Shown: positions 7,877 to 15,568, numbered from the stretch's first letter. The stretch is DNA of 22,758 nt from Clostridia bacterium (GCA_016295665.1 JAEDKS010000016.1:1-22758), one strand, 5' to 3'. Notes: a model not told the origin generated them from the letters alone. Numbers and translations are program-made.

Positions 7877-9307
7877 TCACTGATCGTTGTACTCATCATC
7901 GAGGTACTCCTGGAAGGATTCCTCGGCCTTGAGCAGCGCCTTTGTCACATCCGCGCCCTCCCGGGTGATGACGCGCTGCACCACGGCGGTCAGCTCGCGA
8001 TACAGCTGCTGGGCGAAGATGGGCTCCTCGGATTTGAGGGTGATGGTGCCCTCGCTGATGGAATCGAAGAAGTCATTGTACAGACGCATATCCACGTTGC
8101 AGTATTCGTCGATGATGGCCTGCTTGGCGGCGTTGTAGCTCTCGTCCGTCCAGGCGCTGATGGCGGGCAGCACAGGCGCGCCGCGGTCGCGCTTGGCGGC
8201 GTAGTCGGCCCGCATGCCGGCGATGATCTCGTCATCCAGGAAGGGCAGCTTGCCCAGCACCTTCAGATATGCCATCAGGGCGATGGCCTGATCGCCTGTG
8301 ATGTCGGGGGAGAACATGTAGCAGGTGCCGCCCGCCAGGGCGTAGCGGCCCTCGGGGCCGGCGGGGAAGGGAATCAGCGCGAAGGAATCCACCGGCAGCC
8401 CCTTGTTGGCGGTGGGCTGATCCACGGAGTCATCGGCGGCGAAGTTCATCGCGGCCTCGCCCGTGCCCAGCAGGGAGTGGGCGCCCGCCCAGTCCGTGGT
8501 GGTGGCGTCCGCGTTGAGAATGTCATACTTCCACTTCAGATCGCGGATGAACTCCATGGCGGCGACGCACTCGGGCGAGGTGAAGTTGCACACCCAGCGC
8601 CCATCCTCATCCTGATACTCCAGCGCGTTCTCGCCCACGCAGCCGAAGTTCCAGGCGATGTTGGTGAACAGCCAGCCGCCGTAGGTCTCGCTCGCCGGGA
8701 AGACCAGACCGGCCTTGCCCGTCTTTTCCCGGATGATCTGACCGTATTCCGCCATTTCCTGCAGGGTTCTGGGGTACATGGGCAGACCGTCCTCGGTCAT
8801 CAGACCCGCTTCACGGAACAGGTCGATGTTGATGTGCATGCCCAGCACATAGCCATCGCGGGGCAGGCCATAGATGCGCCCGTTTTCGTCCGCCAGCATC
8901 TCCACATAGGAGGGGCTGAACTGATCCAGCACGCCGAACTGCTCCAGCGCGTCGGTCACGTCGCCCACCAGCCCCTGGCTGATCAGCAGCTGCGGATCGG
9001 TGAAGGGCGGCTGGAAGATGCTGGGCGCGGTATGCCCCTTGGCCATGGGCACGTAGTTGCTCAGGCTGTAGGAATAGTAGTCCGGCACCAGGGTGACATT
9101 CGGATACTGTCTGGCCATGGTGGCCCTGTAGCCCTCGAACAGGGCCTTTTCCGCATCGGCGGCGGTGTCCGGCGGCCAGTTGCCCAGGGTAATGGTGCAG
9201 GTCAGCTCCGCGTCAATGACCTCGTCCTCCGCATACGCGAAGGGCACCGCAGCGAGCACAAGACACAGCGCCAGGAGCAGGGAGACCAGCTTGATGAACC
9301 GATTCAT
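7877..9307 (-). CDS. Extracellular sugar-binding protein of ABC importer 1
   Basis: 476-residue family-1-type solute-binding protein. The ATG at 9305-9307 is preferred because AAGGAGG lies 7 nt upstream; a TTG two codons earlier is too close to the ribosome site. The leader MNRFIKLVSLLLALCLVLA ends in AYA at residue 26, a signal peptidase I site. The only leader cysteine (Cys15, context LALC) does not fit a lipobox, so the mature protein carries no lipid anchor. The mature part shows the usual two-lobed architecture, with aromatic-rich segments likely to stack on sugar, such as GGWLFTNIAWNFG. It is the first gene of the leftward operon and probably delivers an alpha-glucoside to the permeases. 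The substrate cannot be read from sequence. Confidence 0.9.
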   Translation of the reverse strand: MNRFIKLVSLLLALCLVLAAVPFAYAEDEVIDAELTCTITLGNWPPDTAADAEKALFEGYRATMARQYPNVTLVPDYYSYSLSNYVPMAKGHTAPSIFQPPFTDPQLLISQGLVGDVTDALEQFGVLDQFSPSYVEMLADENGRIYGLPRDGYVLGMHINIDLFREAGLMTEDGLPMYPRTLQEMAEYGQIIREKTGKAGLVFPASETYGGWLFTNIAWNFGCVGENALEYQDEDGRWVCNFTSPECVAAMEFIRDLKWKYDILNADATTTDWAGAHSLLGTGEAAMNFAADDSVDQPTANKGLPVDSFALIPFPAGPEGRYALAGGTCYMFSPDITGDQAIALMAYLKVLGKLPFLDDEIIAGMRADYAAKRDRGAPVLPAISAWTDESYNAAKQAIIDEYCNVDMRLYNDFFDSISEGTITLKSEEPIFAQQLYRELTAVVQRVITREGADVTKALLKAEESFQEYLDDEYNDQ

Positions 9308-9345
9308 GTTCAAACCTCCTTGATCAAAGTATGGAATTACGTACG

Positions 9346-9357
9346 TTTAGCGCTCAA
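9346..9357 (-). promoter_or_regulatory. Candidate LacI-type operator in the leader of the leftward operon
   Basis: TTTAGCGCTCAA is a near-perfect 12-bp palindrome (10 of 12 positions symmetric) with the central CG usual in LacI-family sites. It lies about +4 to +15 relative to the predicted transcription start. It abuts a second perfect palindrome, ACGTACGT (9339-9346). A repressor here would block the leftward operon, and the LacI-family protein encoded at 453-1493 is the obvious candidate. Confidence 0.5.
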
Positions 9358-9367
9358 CCTTGTCTGT

Positions 9368-9397
9368 ATTATACAGTATGTGCGGCGGGTTTGTCAA
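9368..9397 (-). promoter_or_regulatory. Consensus sigma-A promoter of the leftward operon
   Basis: On the minus strand TTGACA (9397-9392) and TATAAT (9373-9368) match the vegetative consensus at all 12 positions, with an 18-bp spacer. The predicted start is near 9361, giving a leader of about 55 nt before the ATG. The -10 box lies inside a short inverted repeat, CTGTATTATACAG (9364-9376). A perfect promoter usually implies tight repression, consistent with the palindrome just downstream. Confidence 0.9.
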
Positions 9398-9425
9398 TGC
9401 GGAATTTCATATTCTTTTTCATGCT

Positions 9426-9515
9426 GCCCCTGCCCGGCAGGGGCGTTGGGCCGGTGGAAAGCGCTGCGTCGCGCCGGCGGGAAAGGAATCATTTTGTGCG
9501 CTGCTGCGCATTTTT
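9426..9515. repeat. Two inverted repeats in the divergent control region
   Basis: GCCCCTGCC (9426-9434) and GGCAGGGGC (9436-9444) form a perfect 9-bp inverted repeat around a single base. Further right, TGCGC (9497-9501) and GCGCA (9506-9510) flank a 4-nt loop followed by five T residues (9511-9515), a weak terminator-like shape in the rightward direction. Both lie between the two divergent promoters. They could be protein-binding sites or insulating structures. No gene is visible in 9308-9614. Confidence 0.45.
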
Positions 9516-9522
9516 GGATCCC

Positions 9523-9551
9523 TTGCATTTTGCTGACGAGTAAAGTATACT
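9523..9551 (+). promoter_or_regulatory. Promoter of the two-component-system genes
   Basis: TTGCAT (9523-9528) is followed after 17 bp by TATACT (9546-9551). The -10 box lies within the 10-bp palindrome AAGTATACTT (9543-9552). The predicted start is near 9558, about 57 nt before the response-regulator ATG. Confidence 0.65.
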
Positions 9552-9614
9552 TAAGCTATACGCATATTGCTTCCAATGATGCGACTACGGCTGGAGAAAG
9601 GCGGGAACAGTCGA

Positions 9615-10355
9615 ATGTATCGCTTGATCATCGTGGATGATGAACCAAAGATCGCGGAGGGCATGGGCAGCCTGTTTCCCTGGCAGAACGTTGGCTTTGA
9701 GGTGGCGGGAACCTTCACATCCGCCCAGCAGGCGCTGGCCTATTTTCAGCAGGAGCCGGTGGATGTGGTCATGAGCGACGTGCAGATGCCGGATATGGAT
9801 GGCATCCAGCTGTGCCAGCGGCTCGAGAACGAGCAGGTGAAGGTGGTTCTGTTCTCCAGCCATCAGAACTACGAATACTTCCGCAGCGCGATCCGCTACA
9901 AGGCGGTGGATTTCCTGCTCAAGCCGGTCAGCTTTGCCGCGCTGATGGAATGCTTTGAGAGCATCCGCACCCAGCTCGATCAGGAGACGCAGCAGAGCAA
10001 GGAGCTCCCGCGCAGCTTCTGGCAGGAGACCATCCAGGAGGTGCTGACCTACATCAACGAGCACAGCCGGGACGCCTCCCTGGAGCGGGCGGCGGAGCGG
10101 GTGCATCTCAGCCCCAGCTATCTGTCGCGCAATTTCAAGGAAAAGAGCGGCGAGAGCTTTTCCCATGCCCTGATTCGCGTCCGGATGGAAAAGGCGAAGG
10201 ATATGCTGATGGACGCCCGCAACCGCAGCTATGACATCGCCTATTTTGTCGGGTACGATAACCCCAAGAATTTCAGCCGGGCATTCAAAAGCTATTATGG
10301 CATGACGCCGAGCGAATACCGCAAATCCGTTCTGGGGGGAGATGTGGACGAATGA
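9615..10355 (+). CDS. YesN-type response regulator (receiver plus AraC-type DNA-binding domain)
   Basis: 246 residues. The N-terminal receiver domain has acidic pocket Asp8/Asp9, phosphoacceptor Asp55 (VMSDVQMPDMDG) and Lys103 (LLKPVSF). A short linker leads to an AraC-type double helix-turn-helix at about 145-243, with ASLERAAERVHLSPSYLSRN and the second-helix signature DIAYFVGYDNPKNFSRAFKS. It should activate sugar-uptake genes when phosphorylated by the adjacent kinase. The ATG at 9615 begins exactly at the conserved MYRLIIVDDEP. AAGGCGG lies 10 nt upstream, while an in-frame ATG at 9567 has no ribosome site. The stop overlaps the kinase start as ATGA, implying translational coupling. Likely targets are the downstream binding-protein operon, the divergent operon, or both. 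Confidence 0.95.
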   Translation: MYRLIIVDDEPKIAEGMGSLFPWQNVGFEVAGTFTSAQQALAYFQQEPVDVVMSDVQMPDMDGIQLCQRLENEQVKVVLFSSHQNYEYFRSAIRYKAVDFLLKPVSFAALMECFESIRTQLDQETQQSKELPRSFWQETIQEVLTYINEHSRDASLERAAERVHLSPSYLSRNFKEKSGESFSHALIRVRMEKAKDMLMDARNRSYDIAYFVGYDNPKNFSRAFKSYYGMTPSEYRKSVLGGDVDE

Positions 10356-12157
10356 CGCGGCCCCTGAAAACGAAGCAACGGTATTTTCTGCGCCGTGCAG
10401 GGCAGTTCTTTCTGCTGATGATGATCCCCACGCTGCTGCTGTGCCTGTTTTCGGTCTACCTGTCCGTCAAGAGCACGGAGGCAGAGATCAACCAGAAGGG
10501 CTCGCAGACCATGGCGGCGGCAGAAAGCAACTGTGAACTGATTATCTCGAATGTGTTCACCCAGAACGACCTGCTGACCGGCTCCATGCGCATGTCGATG
10601 GCGCTGCGCCACTCGCTGAGTGAGAAGTCGATCTCCTATACCGACGCGATCATGCTCTCCAGCCTGCGCTCCGTGCTGGACAGCGTTGTCAACACCCATG
10701 CGTATATTGATTCCATCTACATCTATCTGGATGATGCGCCGCGGTATTTCGCGTCCTATCGTGGCCTCAGCGACCTGGAAACCTCGCCCGACCTGTCGTG
10801 GCTTCCGCTCTATCAGGAGATGGATCCGGGCACAAAGACCATGCTGTGTCAGCGCACGGGCAACTATAGCCAGACGATGATCTCCTTCTTCCGGCGGCTG
10901 CTGATGCAGAACGGCTGCGTGGTGGTGAACGTGGTGCCCTCCAAGCTGGGCAACATCATGCAGACGCTGCTGACCCGCGAATACGAGGCGATCACCCTGC
11001 TGGACAAGAACGGCAGCATCCTTGTTTCGGTCAGCAACGAGGACGGCTGCAGCCTGTCACAGGCGGATATCAACCGGCTGCTGGGCATGGAGGATTACAC
11101 CATCGGCTATCAGGGCTGGTTCCGGGGCGAGGATCAGACGTACTACATCAACACGGGCGCCTATGACGAGATGATGATCGTGACCAGCGTCTCCTCGAAG
11201 CTGATGAACAAGCAGGCGTGGAGCAGCATTCAGGGCGTGCTGTGGATGTTCCTGCTGAACATCGTGATCACCCTGCTGCTGTCGTATGTCACCACGAGGC
11301 GCTCCTTCGCCCAGATTGAGCGGATGCTGGACATGTTCGATTCGGCGGAGAAGGGCCTGCCCGTCGCGCAGCCGGACAAGAAGGTGGATGATGAGTACGA
11401 CATGGTGATGAACAACATCATCTACATGTTCCTGCAGGAGAACAGCCTCAAGATGCAGCTGCGGGAGAATCAGCTGGCGAAGGAGCACTCCGAGCTGATG
11501 GCGCTGCAGCTGCAGATCAACCCGCACTTCCTCTACAATACCCTGCAGACCCTGCAGATGGAAATCCGCAAGGGCATCACGTCGCCCATCGACACGGGCG
11601 AAATGGTGCAGCGCATCTCCGACATTCTGCGGTATGCGCTGAGCAACCCGCAGGAGACCGTCGCGCTGGAGGAGGAATTCCGCTATCTGCGCAAGTATGC
11701 CGCGGTGCAGCAGTTCCGCTTCGGGGACCGGTTCATCATGTACTACGAGGCGGAGGACGGATTGGAGCAAACGCCCGTGTTCCGGCTGATGATCCAGCCG
11801 CTGGTGGAAAACAGCCTGCTGCACGGCATGAGATGCGACGGTGAGCGGATGTACATCTGGGCCAAGGCGGAGCGGGAGGATGGCGGCGTGCGCATCACGG
11901 TATCGGACACGGGTGTGGGCATGACGGAGCAGGAGATCGAGGAGCTGCTTGTGCGGATCAACGATGAATCCAGCCGATCCATCGGCCTGACCAACCTGAA
12001 CCGCAGGCTGATGCTCTACTACGGGCCCCAGAGCGCGCTGCGCATCCAATCCGAGGTCGGGAAGGGGACGGAGATCAGCTTCTGGATTCCGGCAAAGCAG
12101 ACGCCGGAAGTGGAAGGAGAGGAAGTATCATCCCATGCGTCCCCGGACAATGAATGA
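10352..12157 (+). CDS. YesM-type membrane sensor histidine kinase
   Basis: 601 residues. Transmembrane segments lie at about 17-38 and 296-315, enclosing an extracytoplasmic sensor of about 255 residues, probably Cache-like. It is followed by a HAMP-like linker, the His_kinase domain with phosphoacceptor His392 (LQLQINPHFLYNTLQTLQ), and a HATPase domain with N-box Asn487 (QPLVENSLLHG), VSDTGVGM and GLTNLNRRL. This is the LytS/YesM class that pairs with AraC-type regulators and commonly senses extracellular sugars or sugar-loaded binding proteins. It overlaps the regulator gene by 4 bp. The 134-bp gap to the next binding-protein gene holds a possible promoter and a palindrome. The signal is unknown; a glycan signal is inferred from context. 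Confidence 0.95.
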   Translation: MTRPLKTKQRYFLRRAGQFFLLMMIPTLLLCLFSVYLSVKSTEAEINQKGSQTMAAAESNCELIISNVFTQNDLLTGSMRMSMALRHSLSEKSISYTDAIMLSSLRSVLDSVVNTHAYIDSIYIYLDDAPRYFASYRGLSDLETSPDLSWLPLYQEMDPGTKTMLCQRTGNYSQTMISFFRRLLMQNGCVVVNVVPSKLGNIMQTLLTREYEAITLLDKNGSILVSVSNEDGCSLSQADINRLLGMEDYTIGYQGWFRGEDQTYYINTGAYDEMMIVTSVSSKLMNKQAWSSIQGVLWMFLLNIVITLLLSYVTTRRSFAQIERMLDMFDSAEKGLPVAQPDKKVDDEYDMVMNNIIYMFLQENSLKMQLRENQLAKEHSELMALQLQINPHFLYNTLQTLQMEIRKGITSPIDTGEMVQRISDILRYALSNPQETVALEEEFRYLRKYAAVQQFRFGDRFIMYYEAEDGLEQTPVFRLMIQPLVENSLLHGMRCDGERMYIWAKAEREDGGVRITVSDTGVGMTEQEIEELLVRINDESSRSIGLTNLNRRLMLYYGPQSALRIQSEVGKGTEISFWIPAKQTPEVEGEEVSSHASPDNE

Positions 12158-12210
12158 TACCTTTTCCTCCGTAAGGTGACAAGCGATGAAGAAAATTGAG
12201 CACGGACGCA

Positions 12211-12247
12211 TTCTGTACGTTATGGTTGAAAAATGTTAGAATATACA
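12211..12247 (+). promoter_or_regulatory. Possible promoter for the second binding-protein operon
   Basis: TGTTAGAAT (12234-12242) reads as an extended -10 box (TG-N-TAGAAT) without a good -35 at 17 bp. An alternative is TATACA (12242-12247) with TTATGG (12220-12225) at 16 bp. A poor -35 would suit a promoter that needs an activator such as the neighbouring AraC-type regulator. I cannot decide between the two alignments. Confidence 0.45.
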
Positions 12248-12252
12248 CAACG

Positions 12253-12268
12253 GATTGCTGAGGCAATC
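12253..12268 (+). promoter_or_regulatory. Palindrome in the leader of the second binding-protein gene
   Basis: GATTGC (12253-12258) and GCAATC (12263-12268) form a perfect inverted repeat around TGAG, just after the putative promoter and about 25 bp before the ATG. The TTGC/GCAA core is shared with the inverted repeat at the LacI-gene promoter. It could be an operator or a small mRNA hairpin. Confidence 0.45.
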
Positions 12269-12291
12269 GAAAAAAGAGGAGGTTTCTATCC

Positions 12292-13578
12292 ATGAAGAAA
12301 CTGGTTGCGCTGATGCTGTGCCTGTGCATGCTGCTGAGCCTGGGCGCTGCGGCGATGGCAGAGGAGACCATCACCCTGCGTTTCTCCTGGTGGGGCGGCG
12401 ACGCCCGTCATGAGGCGACCATGGCTGTCATCGAGCAGTACATGGAGCTGCATCCCAACGTCAAGATCGAGGCCGAGTACGGCTCCTCCGATGGCTACAA
12501 CGACAAGCTGGCGACCCAGCTGGCGGGCGGCACTGCCCCCGACATCATCCAGATCGACCCCGCCTTCCTGCCGGCCTACGCGCTGACCGAGGCGCAGTAC
12601 CTGGTCGACCTGAAGACCACGGCCTTCGACTTCTCCCTGTCCGATCCCGCTTACTATGAACTGCCCATGAACGGTGGCTTCGATGGCAAGCAGTACGGCG
12701 TGCCCACCGGCGTTTCCGGCGGTGCCATCCTTGTGAACAACGAAATGGCTGCCAAGTTCGGCATCGACTTCAGCACCCAGTACACCTGGGATGACGTCTT
12801 TGCCTGGGCCAAGCAGGTGCATGAGGCGGATCCCTCCGTCTACCTGTTCGAGGCCAACAAGACCATGGTTGCTGTGGCTACGACTGCCTGGGCCAAGCAG
12901 AATTGTGAGGGTAAGACCTTCTTCGATGTGGACACCAAGACTGTCAACTTCTCCGAGGCTGAGCTGACCGAGGTTTTCAAGTTCGTCAAGCGCCTGTTTG
13001 ATGAGCATGTGGTGGCGCCCGTGTCCTACATGGCTGCTTACGAGGGCGACAACATGCAGAACGATCCCAACTGGGTCGCCGGCGACAAGTACGTGGCCTG
13101 CCTGGCTTACACCTCCACCTGTGAGACGCTGGCTGCCGCCGCGCCCGGCAACACCTTCTCCGCTGGCAAGTTCCCGCTGACCGCTGGCTCCGACATCCCG
13201 GCCTGGAACTCCAACTGCCCCCAGGTGCTGGCGATCAACGCCAAGAGCGCCAACATCGAGGCTGCCGTTGACTTCCTGAACTACTTCTACAACAACGAGA
13301 CCGCCATGGTGACCCTGGGCGCCGTGCGCTCCGTGCCGCCCACGGCCCGCGCCCGTGAGCTCTGCGCCGAGAACGGCCTGATCAGCGATCTGCTGGCTGC
13401 CGCCTGCGACGTGTGCACCTCCTACTCCGGCATCCCGGATGACTCCCTGTACAACGGCTCCGAGGCCAAGCAGATCATGTGGGACGCCATCGAGGAGGTT
13501 GGCTATGGTGCCGCCACGCCCGAGCAGGTTGCCCAGAACGTCTACGATCTGTGGTCTGACTACGCTGCCAACAAGTAA
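12292..13578 (+). CDS. Extracellular sugar-binding protein of ABC importer 2
   Basis: 428-residue solute-binding protein. The leader MKKLVALMLCLCMLLSLGAA ends in AMA at residue 23, a signal peptidase I site. Two leader cysteines exist, but neither is in a lipobox. The mature protein begins EETITLRFSWWGGDARHEAT, the classic first strand of family-1 sugar-binding proteins, and contains the lobe-crossing AGGTAPDIIQIDP segment. The start has a strong ribosome site (AGAGGAGG). Codon choice is heavily biased to a few codons, as in highly expressed genes, more so than in the kinase gene before it. It is followed by a GC-rich stem-loop and a second long hairpin before the permease genes, which would favour excess binding protein. 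Given the enzymes downstream, its ligand is probably a rhamnose-, xylose- or galactose-containing oligosaccharide; this is inference. Confidence 0.92.
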   Translation: MKKLVALMLCLCMLLSLGAAAMAEETITLRFSWWGGDARHEATMAVIEQYMELHPNVKIEAEYGSSDGYNDKLATQLAGGTAPDIIQIDPAFLPAYALTEAQYLVDLKTTAFDFSLSDPAYYELPMNGGFDGKQYGVPTGVSGGAILVNNEMAAKFGIDFSTQYTWDDVFAWAKQVHEADPSVYLFEANKTMVAVATTAWAKQNCEGKTFFDVDTKTVNFSEAELTEVFKFVKRLFDEHVVAPVSYMAAYEGDNMQNDPNWVAGDKYVACLAYTSTCETLAAAAPGNTFSAGKFPLTAGSDIPAWNSNCPQVLAINAKSANIEAAVDFLNYFYNNETAMVTLGAVRSVPPTARARELCAENGLISDLLAAACDVCTSYSGIPDDSLYNGSEAKQIMWDAIEEVGYGAATPEQVAQNVYDLWSDYAANK

Positions 13579-13611
13579 TCAGGCAGGCTTCAATCCTCTG
13601 GCTTAACATCC

Positions 13612-13659
13612 GGGAGGGAGGGTTCCGCGTTCACCGGAGTTCTCCCTCCCCTTTGATTT
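13612..13659 (+). terminator. Terminator-like hairpin after the second binding-protein gene
   Basis: GGGAGGGAG (13612-13620) pairs perfectly with CTCCCTCCC (13642-13650). The 21-nt loop contains a smaller TCCG/CGGA hairpin, and the tail is CTTTGATTT. The T-tract is interrupted, so termination is probably partial, limiting transcription into the permease genes. Confidence 0.6.
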
Positions 13660-13666
13660 CCCGGCG

Positions 13667-13715
13667 GAATGCAGGGCGTGGGATCGGGCAGGCCCTGATC
13701 CCATACGCTGCATTC
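13667..13715 (+). repeat. 49-nt imperfect hairpin upstream of the permease genes
   Basis: Arms 13667-13685 and 13697-13715 match at 16 of 19 positions: GAATGCAG and GGGATC are perfect, with a 5-nt mismatch zone between. The 11-nt centre can itself form GGG/CCC. It ends 9 bp before the permease ribosome site (GGAGGT, 13725-13730). No T-tract follows, so an RNA-processing or 5'-end-protecting role is more likely than termination. Confidence 0.65.
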
Positions 13716-13738
13716 TGCGGATATGGAGGTGCTTTTTC

Positions 13739-14644
13739 ATGGTTCAGACCGCGACCAAACCCCGTCGTCGGCGCTACACCCGCAGGGACTATCAGGCCTT
13801 CCTGTACATCGCTCCCTGGCTGCTCGGGTTTGTGGTGCTGCAGCTGTACCCCTTCATCATGTCGCTGCTGTACTCGTTCTGCAATTACAGCCTGGGCTCG
13901 TCCGTCAAATTCATCGGCCTGGACAACTACGTCCGCCTGTTCACCCGCGACGCGGACTTTGTCAAGTCCCTGAAGGCGACGGGCATCTTCACCCTCGCGG
14001 TTGTCCCCGGCAAGCTGATCCTCTCCCTGGCGGTTGCCATGTTCCTGAACCGGGACATGAGGGGCATCAACCTGGCCCGTACGGTGTATTACATCCCGTC
14101 CCTCTTTGGCGGCAGCGTGGCGGTGGCTGTGCTGTGGAAGGTGCTCTTCCAGGATAACGGCATCGTCAACGCCTACATCAACGCGCTGGGACTGCAGACC
14201 ATTCAGTTCTGGGGCGATCCGAGGTACGCGCTGGGCACCATATGCTCGCTGGAGATCTGGCAGTTCGGCTCCTCCATGGTCATGTCGCTGGCGGCCCTGA
14301 AGCAGGTGCCCGCGTCCCTGTACGAGGCCGCCTCCATCGACGGCGCCAACGCCTGGCACCGCTTCTGGCATGTGACGATTCCGCAGATTTCCCCCGTGCT
14401 GTTCTTCAACCTGATCATGCAGACCATTCAGGCCCTGCAGAACTTCACCTCCGCGTCCGTCATCACCAACGGCGGCCCGCTGAAGAGCACCTACGTGATG
14501 GGCCTGAAGCTCTACAAGGAAGCCTTCACCAACTTCAAGATGGGCTATGCCAGCGCCATCTCGTGGGTGATGTTCCTGATCATCATGGCCGTGACGCTCC
14601 TGCTCTTCCGCTTTTCCTCCGCCTGGGTCAGCTACGATGATTAA
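13739..14644 (+). CDS. Sugar ABC transporter permease, MalF/UgpA type
   Basis: 301-residue membrane subunit. A basic N-terminus (KPRRRRYTRRDY) precedes the first helix FLYIAPWLLGFVVLQLYPF at about residues 21-39, and about six helices are present in all. The ATPase-docking loop is YEAASIDGANAWHRFWHVTI. The start ATG has GGAGGT 8 nt upstream. It is encoded immediately before its MalG-type partner (12-bp gap) and downstream of its binding protein. It belongs to the CUT1 class of oligosaccharide importers; no ATPase gene accompanies it. Confidence 0.93.
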   Translation: MVQTATKPRRRRYTRRDYQAFLYIAPWLLGFVVLQLYPFIMSLLYSFCNYSLGSSVKFIGLDNYVRLFTRDADFVKSLKATGIFTLAVVPGKLILSLAVAMFLNRDMRGINLARTVYYIPSLFGGSVAVAVLWKVLFQDNGIVNAYINALGLQTIQFWGDPRYALGTICSLEIWQFGSSMVMSLAALKQVPASLYEAASIDGANAWHRFWHVTIPQISPVLFFNLIMQTIQALQNFTSASVITNGGPLKSTYVMGLKLYKEAFTNFKMGYASAISWVMFLIIMAVTLLLFRFSSAWVSYDD

Positions 14645-14656
14645 GGGGGTGATCGC

Positions 14657-15568
14657 ATGAAAAAGAAATCCAAGCTGAATCTGTTTTTCTCCTATCTGCT
14701 GATCATCCTGATCGGCCTGGTGCTGATTTACCCCATCGTGTGGATGTTCTTTGCGGCGTTCAAGACCAATGAGGAAATCTTCGGCTCCACGGCGCTGTGG
14801 CCCAGCGCATGGACGGGCGCGGGCTATCAGGCCTGGATGGAAGCGAACCCCGGCAGCGGCTTCTGGCAGTACTTCGTCTACCAGTTCCACAACTTTGCGG
14901 AGGGCTGGGTCGGCGTTGGTCAGAACTCCTATGCCAACTTCTTCTGGAACAGCTTCCAGATTGTCATCCCGACGGTCATTCTGACGCTGGTGTCCTCCAC
15001 GCTGGTGGCGTACGGCTTTGCGCGCTTCAACTTCCCCTGCAAGAACCTGCTGTTCGCCATCCTCATCGGCACGCTGATGCTGCCCAACGCGGTCGTCATC
15101 ATTCCGCGCTACTCGATGTACGCGGACTGGGGCTGGGTCAATACCTACCTGCCCTTCTGGGTTCCCGCAGCGCTGGCGGGTGCGCCGTTCTTCGTGTACA
15201 TGCTGATCCAGTTCATGCGCGGCCTGCCCCACGAGCTGGATGAGTCGGCCTACATCGACGGCTGCTCCACCTTCCGCACGCTGGTGCAGATTCTGCTGCC
15301 GCTGATGGTGCCCGCGCTGTTCTCGGCGGGACTGTTCCAGTTCATGTGGACGTACAACGACTACATGAACAGCCTGGTGTTCATCAACTCGGCAGCCAAG
15401 TATCCCGTATCGCTGGGCCTGCGCCTGTCGCTGGACGGCGAGAGCGTCGTGAACTGGGGCAAGATGATGGCTTGCTCCTGCACCGCGGTGCTGCCGCTGG
15501 TGCTGCTGTTCTTCGCGGCGCAGAAGCACTTTGTGGAGGGTATTGCGACCACGGGTATGAAGGGCTGA
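14657..15568 (+). CDS. Sugar ABC transporter permease, MalG/UgpE type
   Basis: 303-residue membrane subunit with about six helices. The first is FFSYLLIILIGLVLIYPIVW at about residues 10-29, and the protein ends VEGIATTGMKG, typical of this class. The docking loop reads DESAYIDGCSTFRTLVQILL. The ribosome site is AGGGGGTGA upstream of the ATG. Compared with the MalG-type subunit of the other importer, the extracytoplasmic segment between helices 1 and 2 is about 30 residues longer and rich in Trp, Phe and Tyr (roughly residues 58-88). That stretch may contact the binding protein or substrate. The gene is followed by an intrinsic terminator at 15581-15613. Confidence 0.93.
   Translation: MKKKSKLNLFFSYLLIILIGLVLIYPIVWMFFAAFKTNEEIFGSTALWPSAWTGAGYQAWMEANPGSGFWQYFVYQFHNFAEGWVGVGQNSYANFFWNSFQIVIPTVILTLVSSTLVAYGFARFNFPCKNLLFAILIGTLMLPNAVVIIPRYSMYADWGWVNTYLPFWVPAALAGAPFFVYMLIQFMRGLPHELDESAYIDGCSTFRTLVQILLPLMVPALFSAGLFQFMWTYNDYMNSLVFINSAAKYPVSLGLRLSLDGESVVNWGKMMACSCTAVLPLVLLFFAAQKHFVEGIATTGMKG

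Noticed and set aside
9308..9313. TTG start two codons upstream for binding protein 1
   Set aside because: Only 2 nt would separate it from the GGAGG ribosome site; the ATG at 9307 has proper spacing.
9567..9614. Upstream in-frame start for the response regulator
   Set aside because: No ribosome site precedes it, it falls about 9 bp from the predicted transcription start, and the receiver domain begins exactly at the ATG at 9615.
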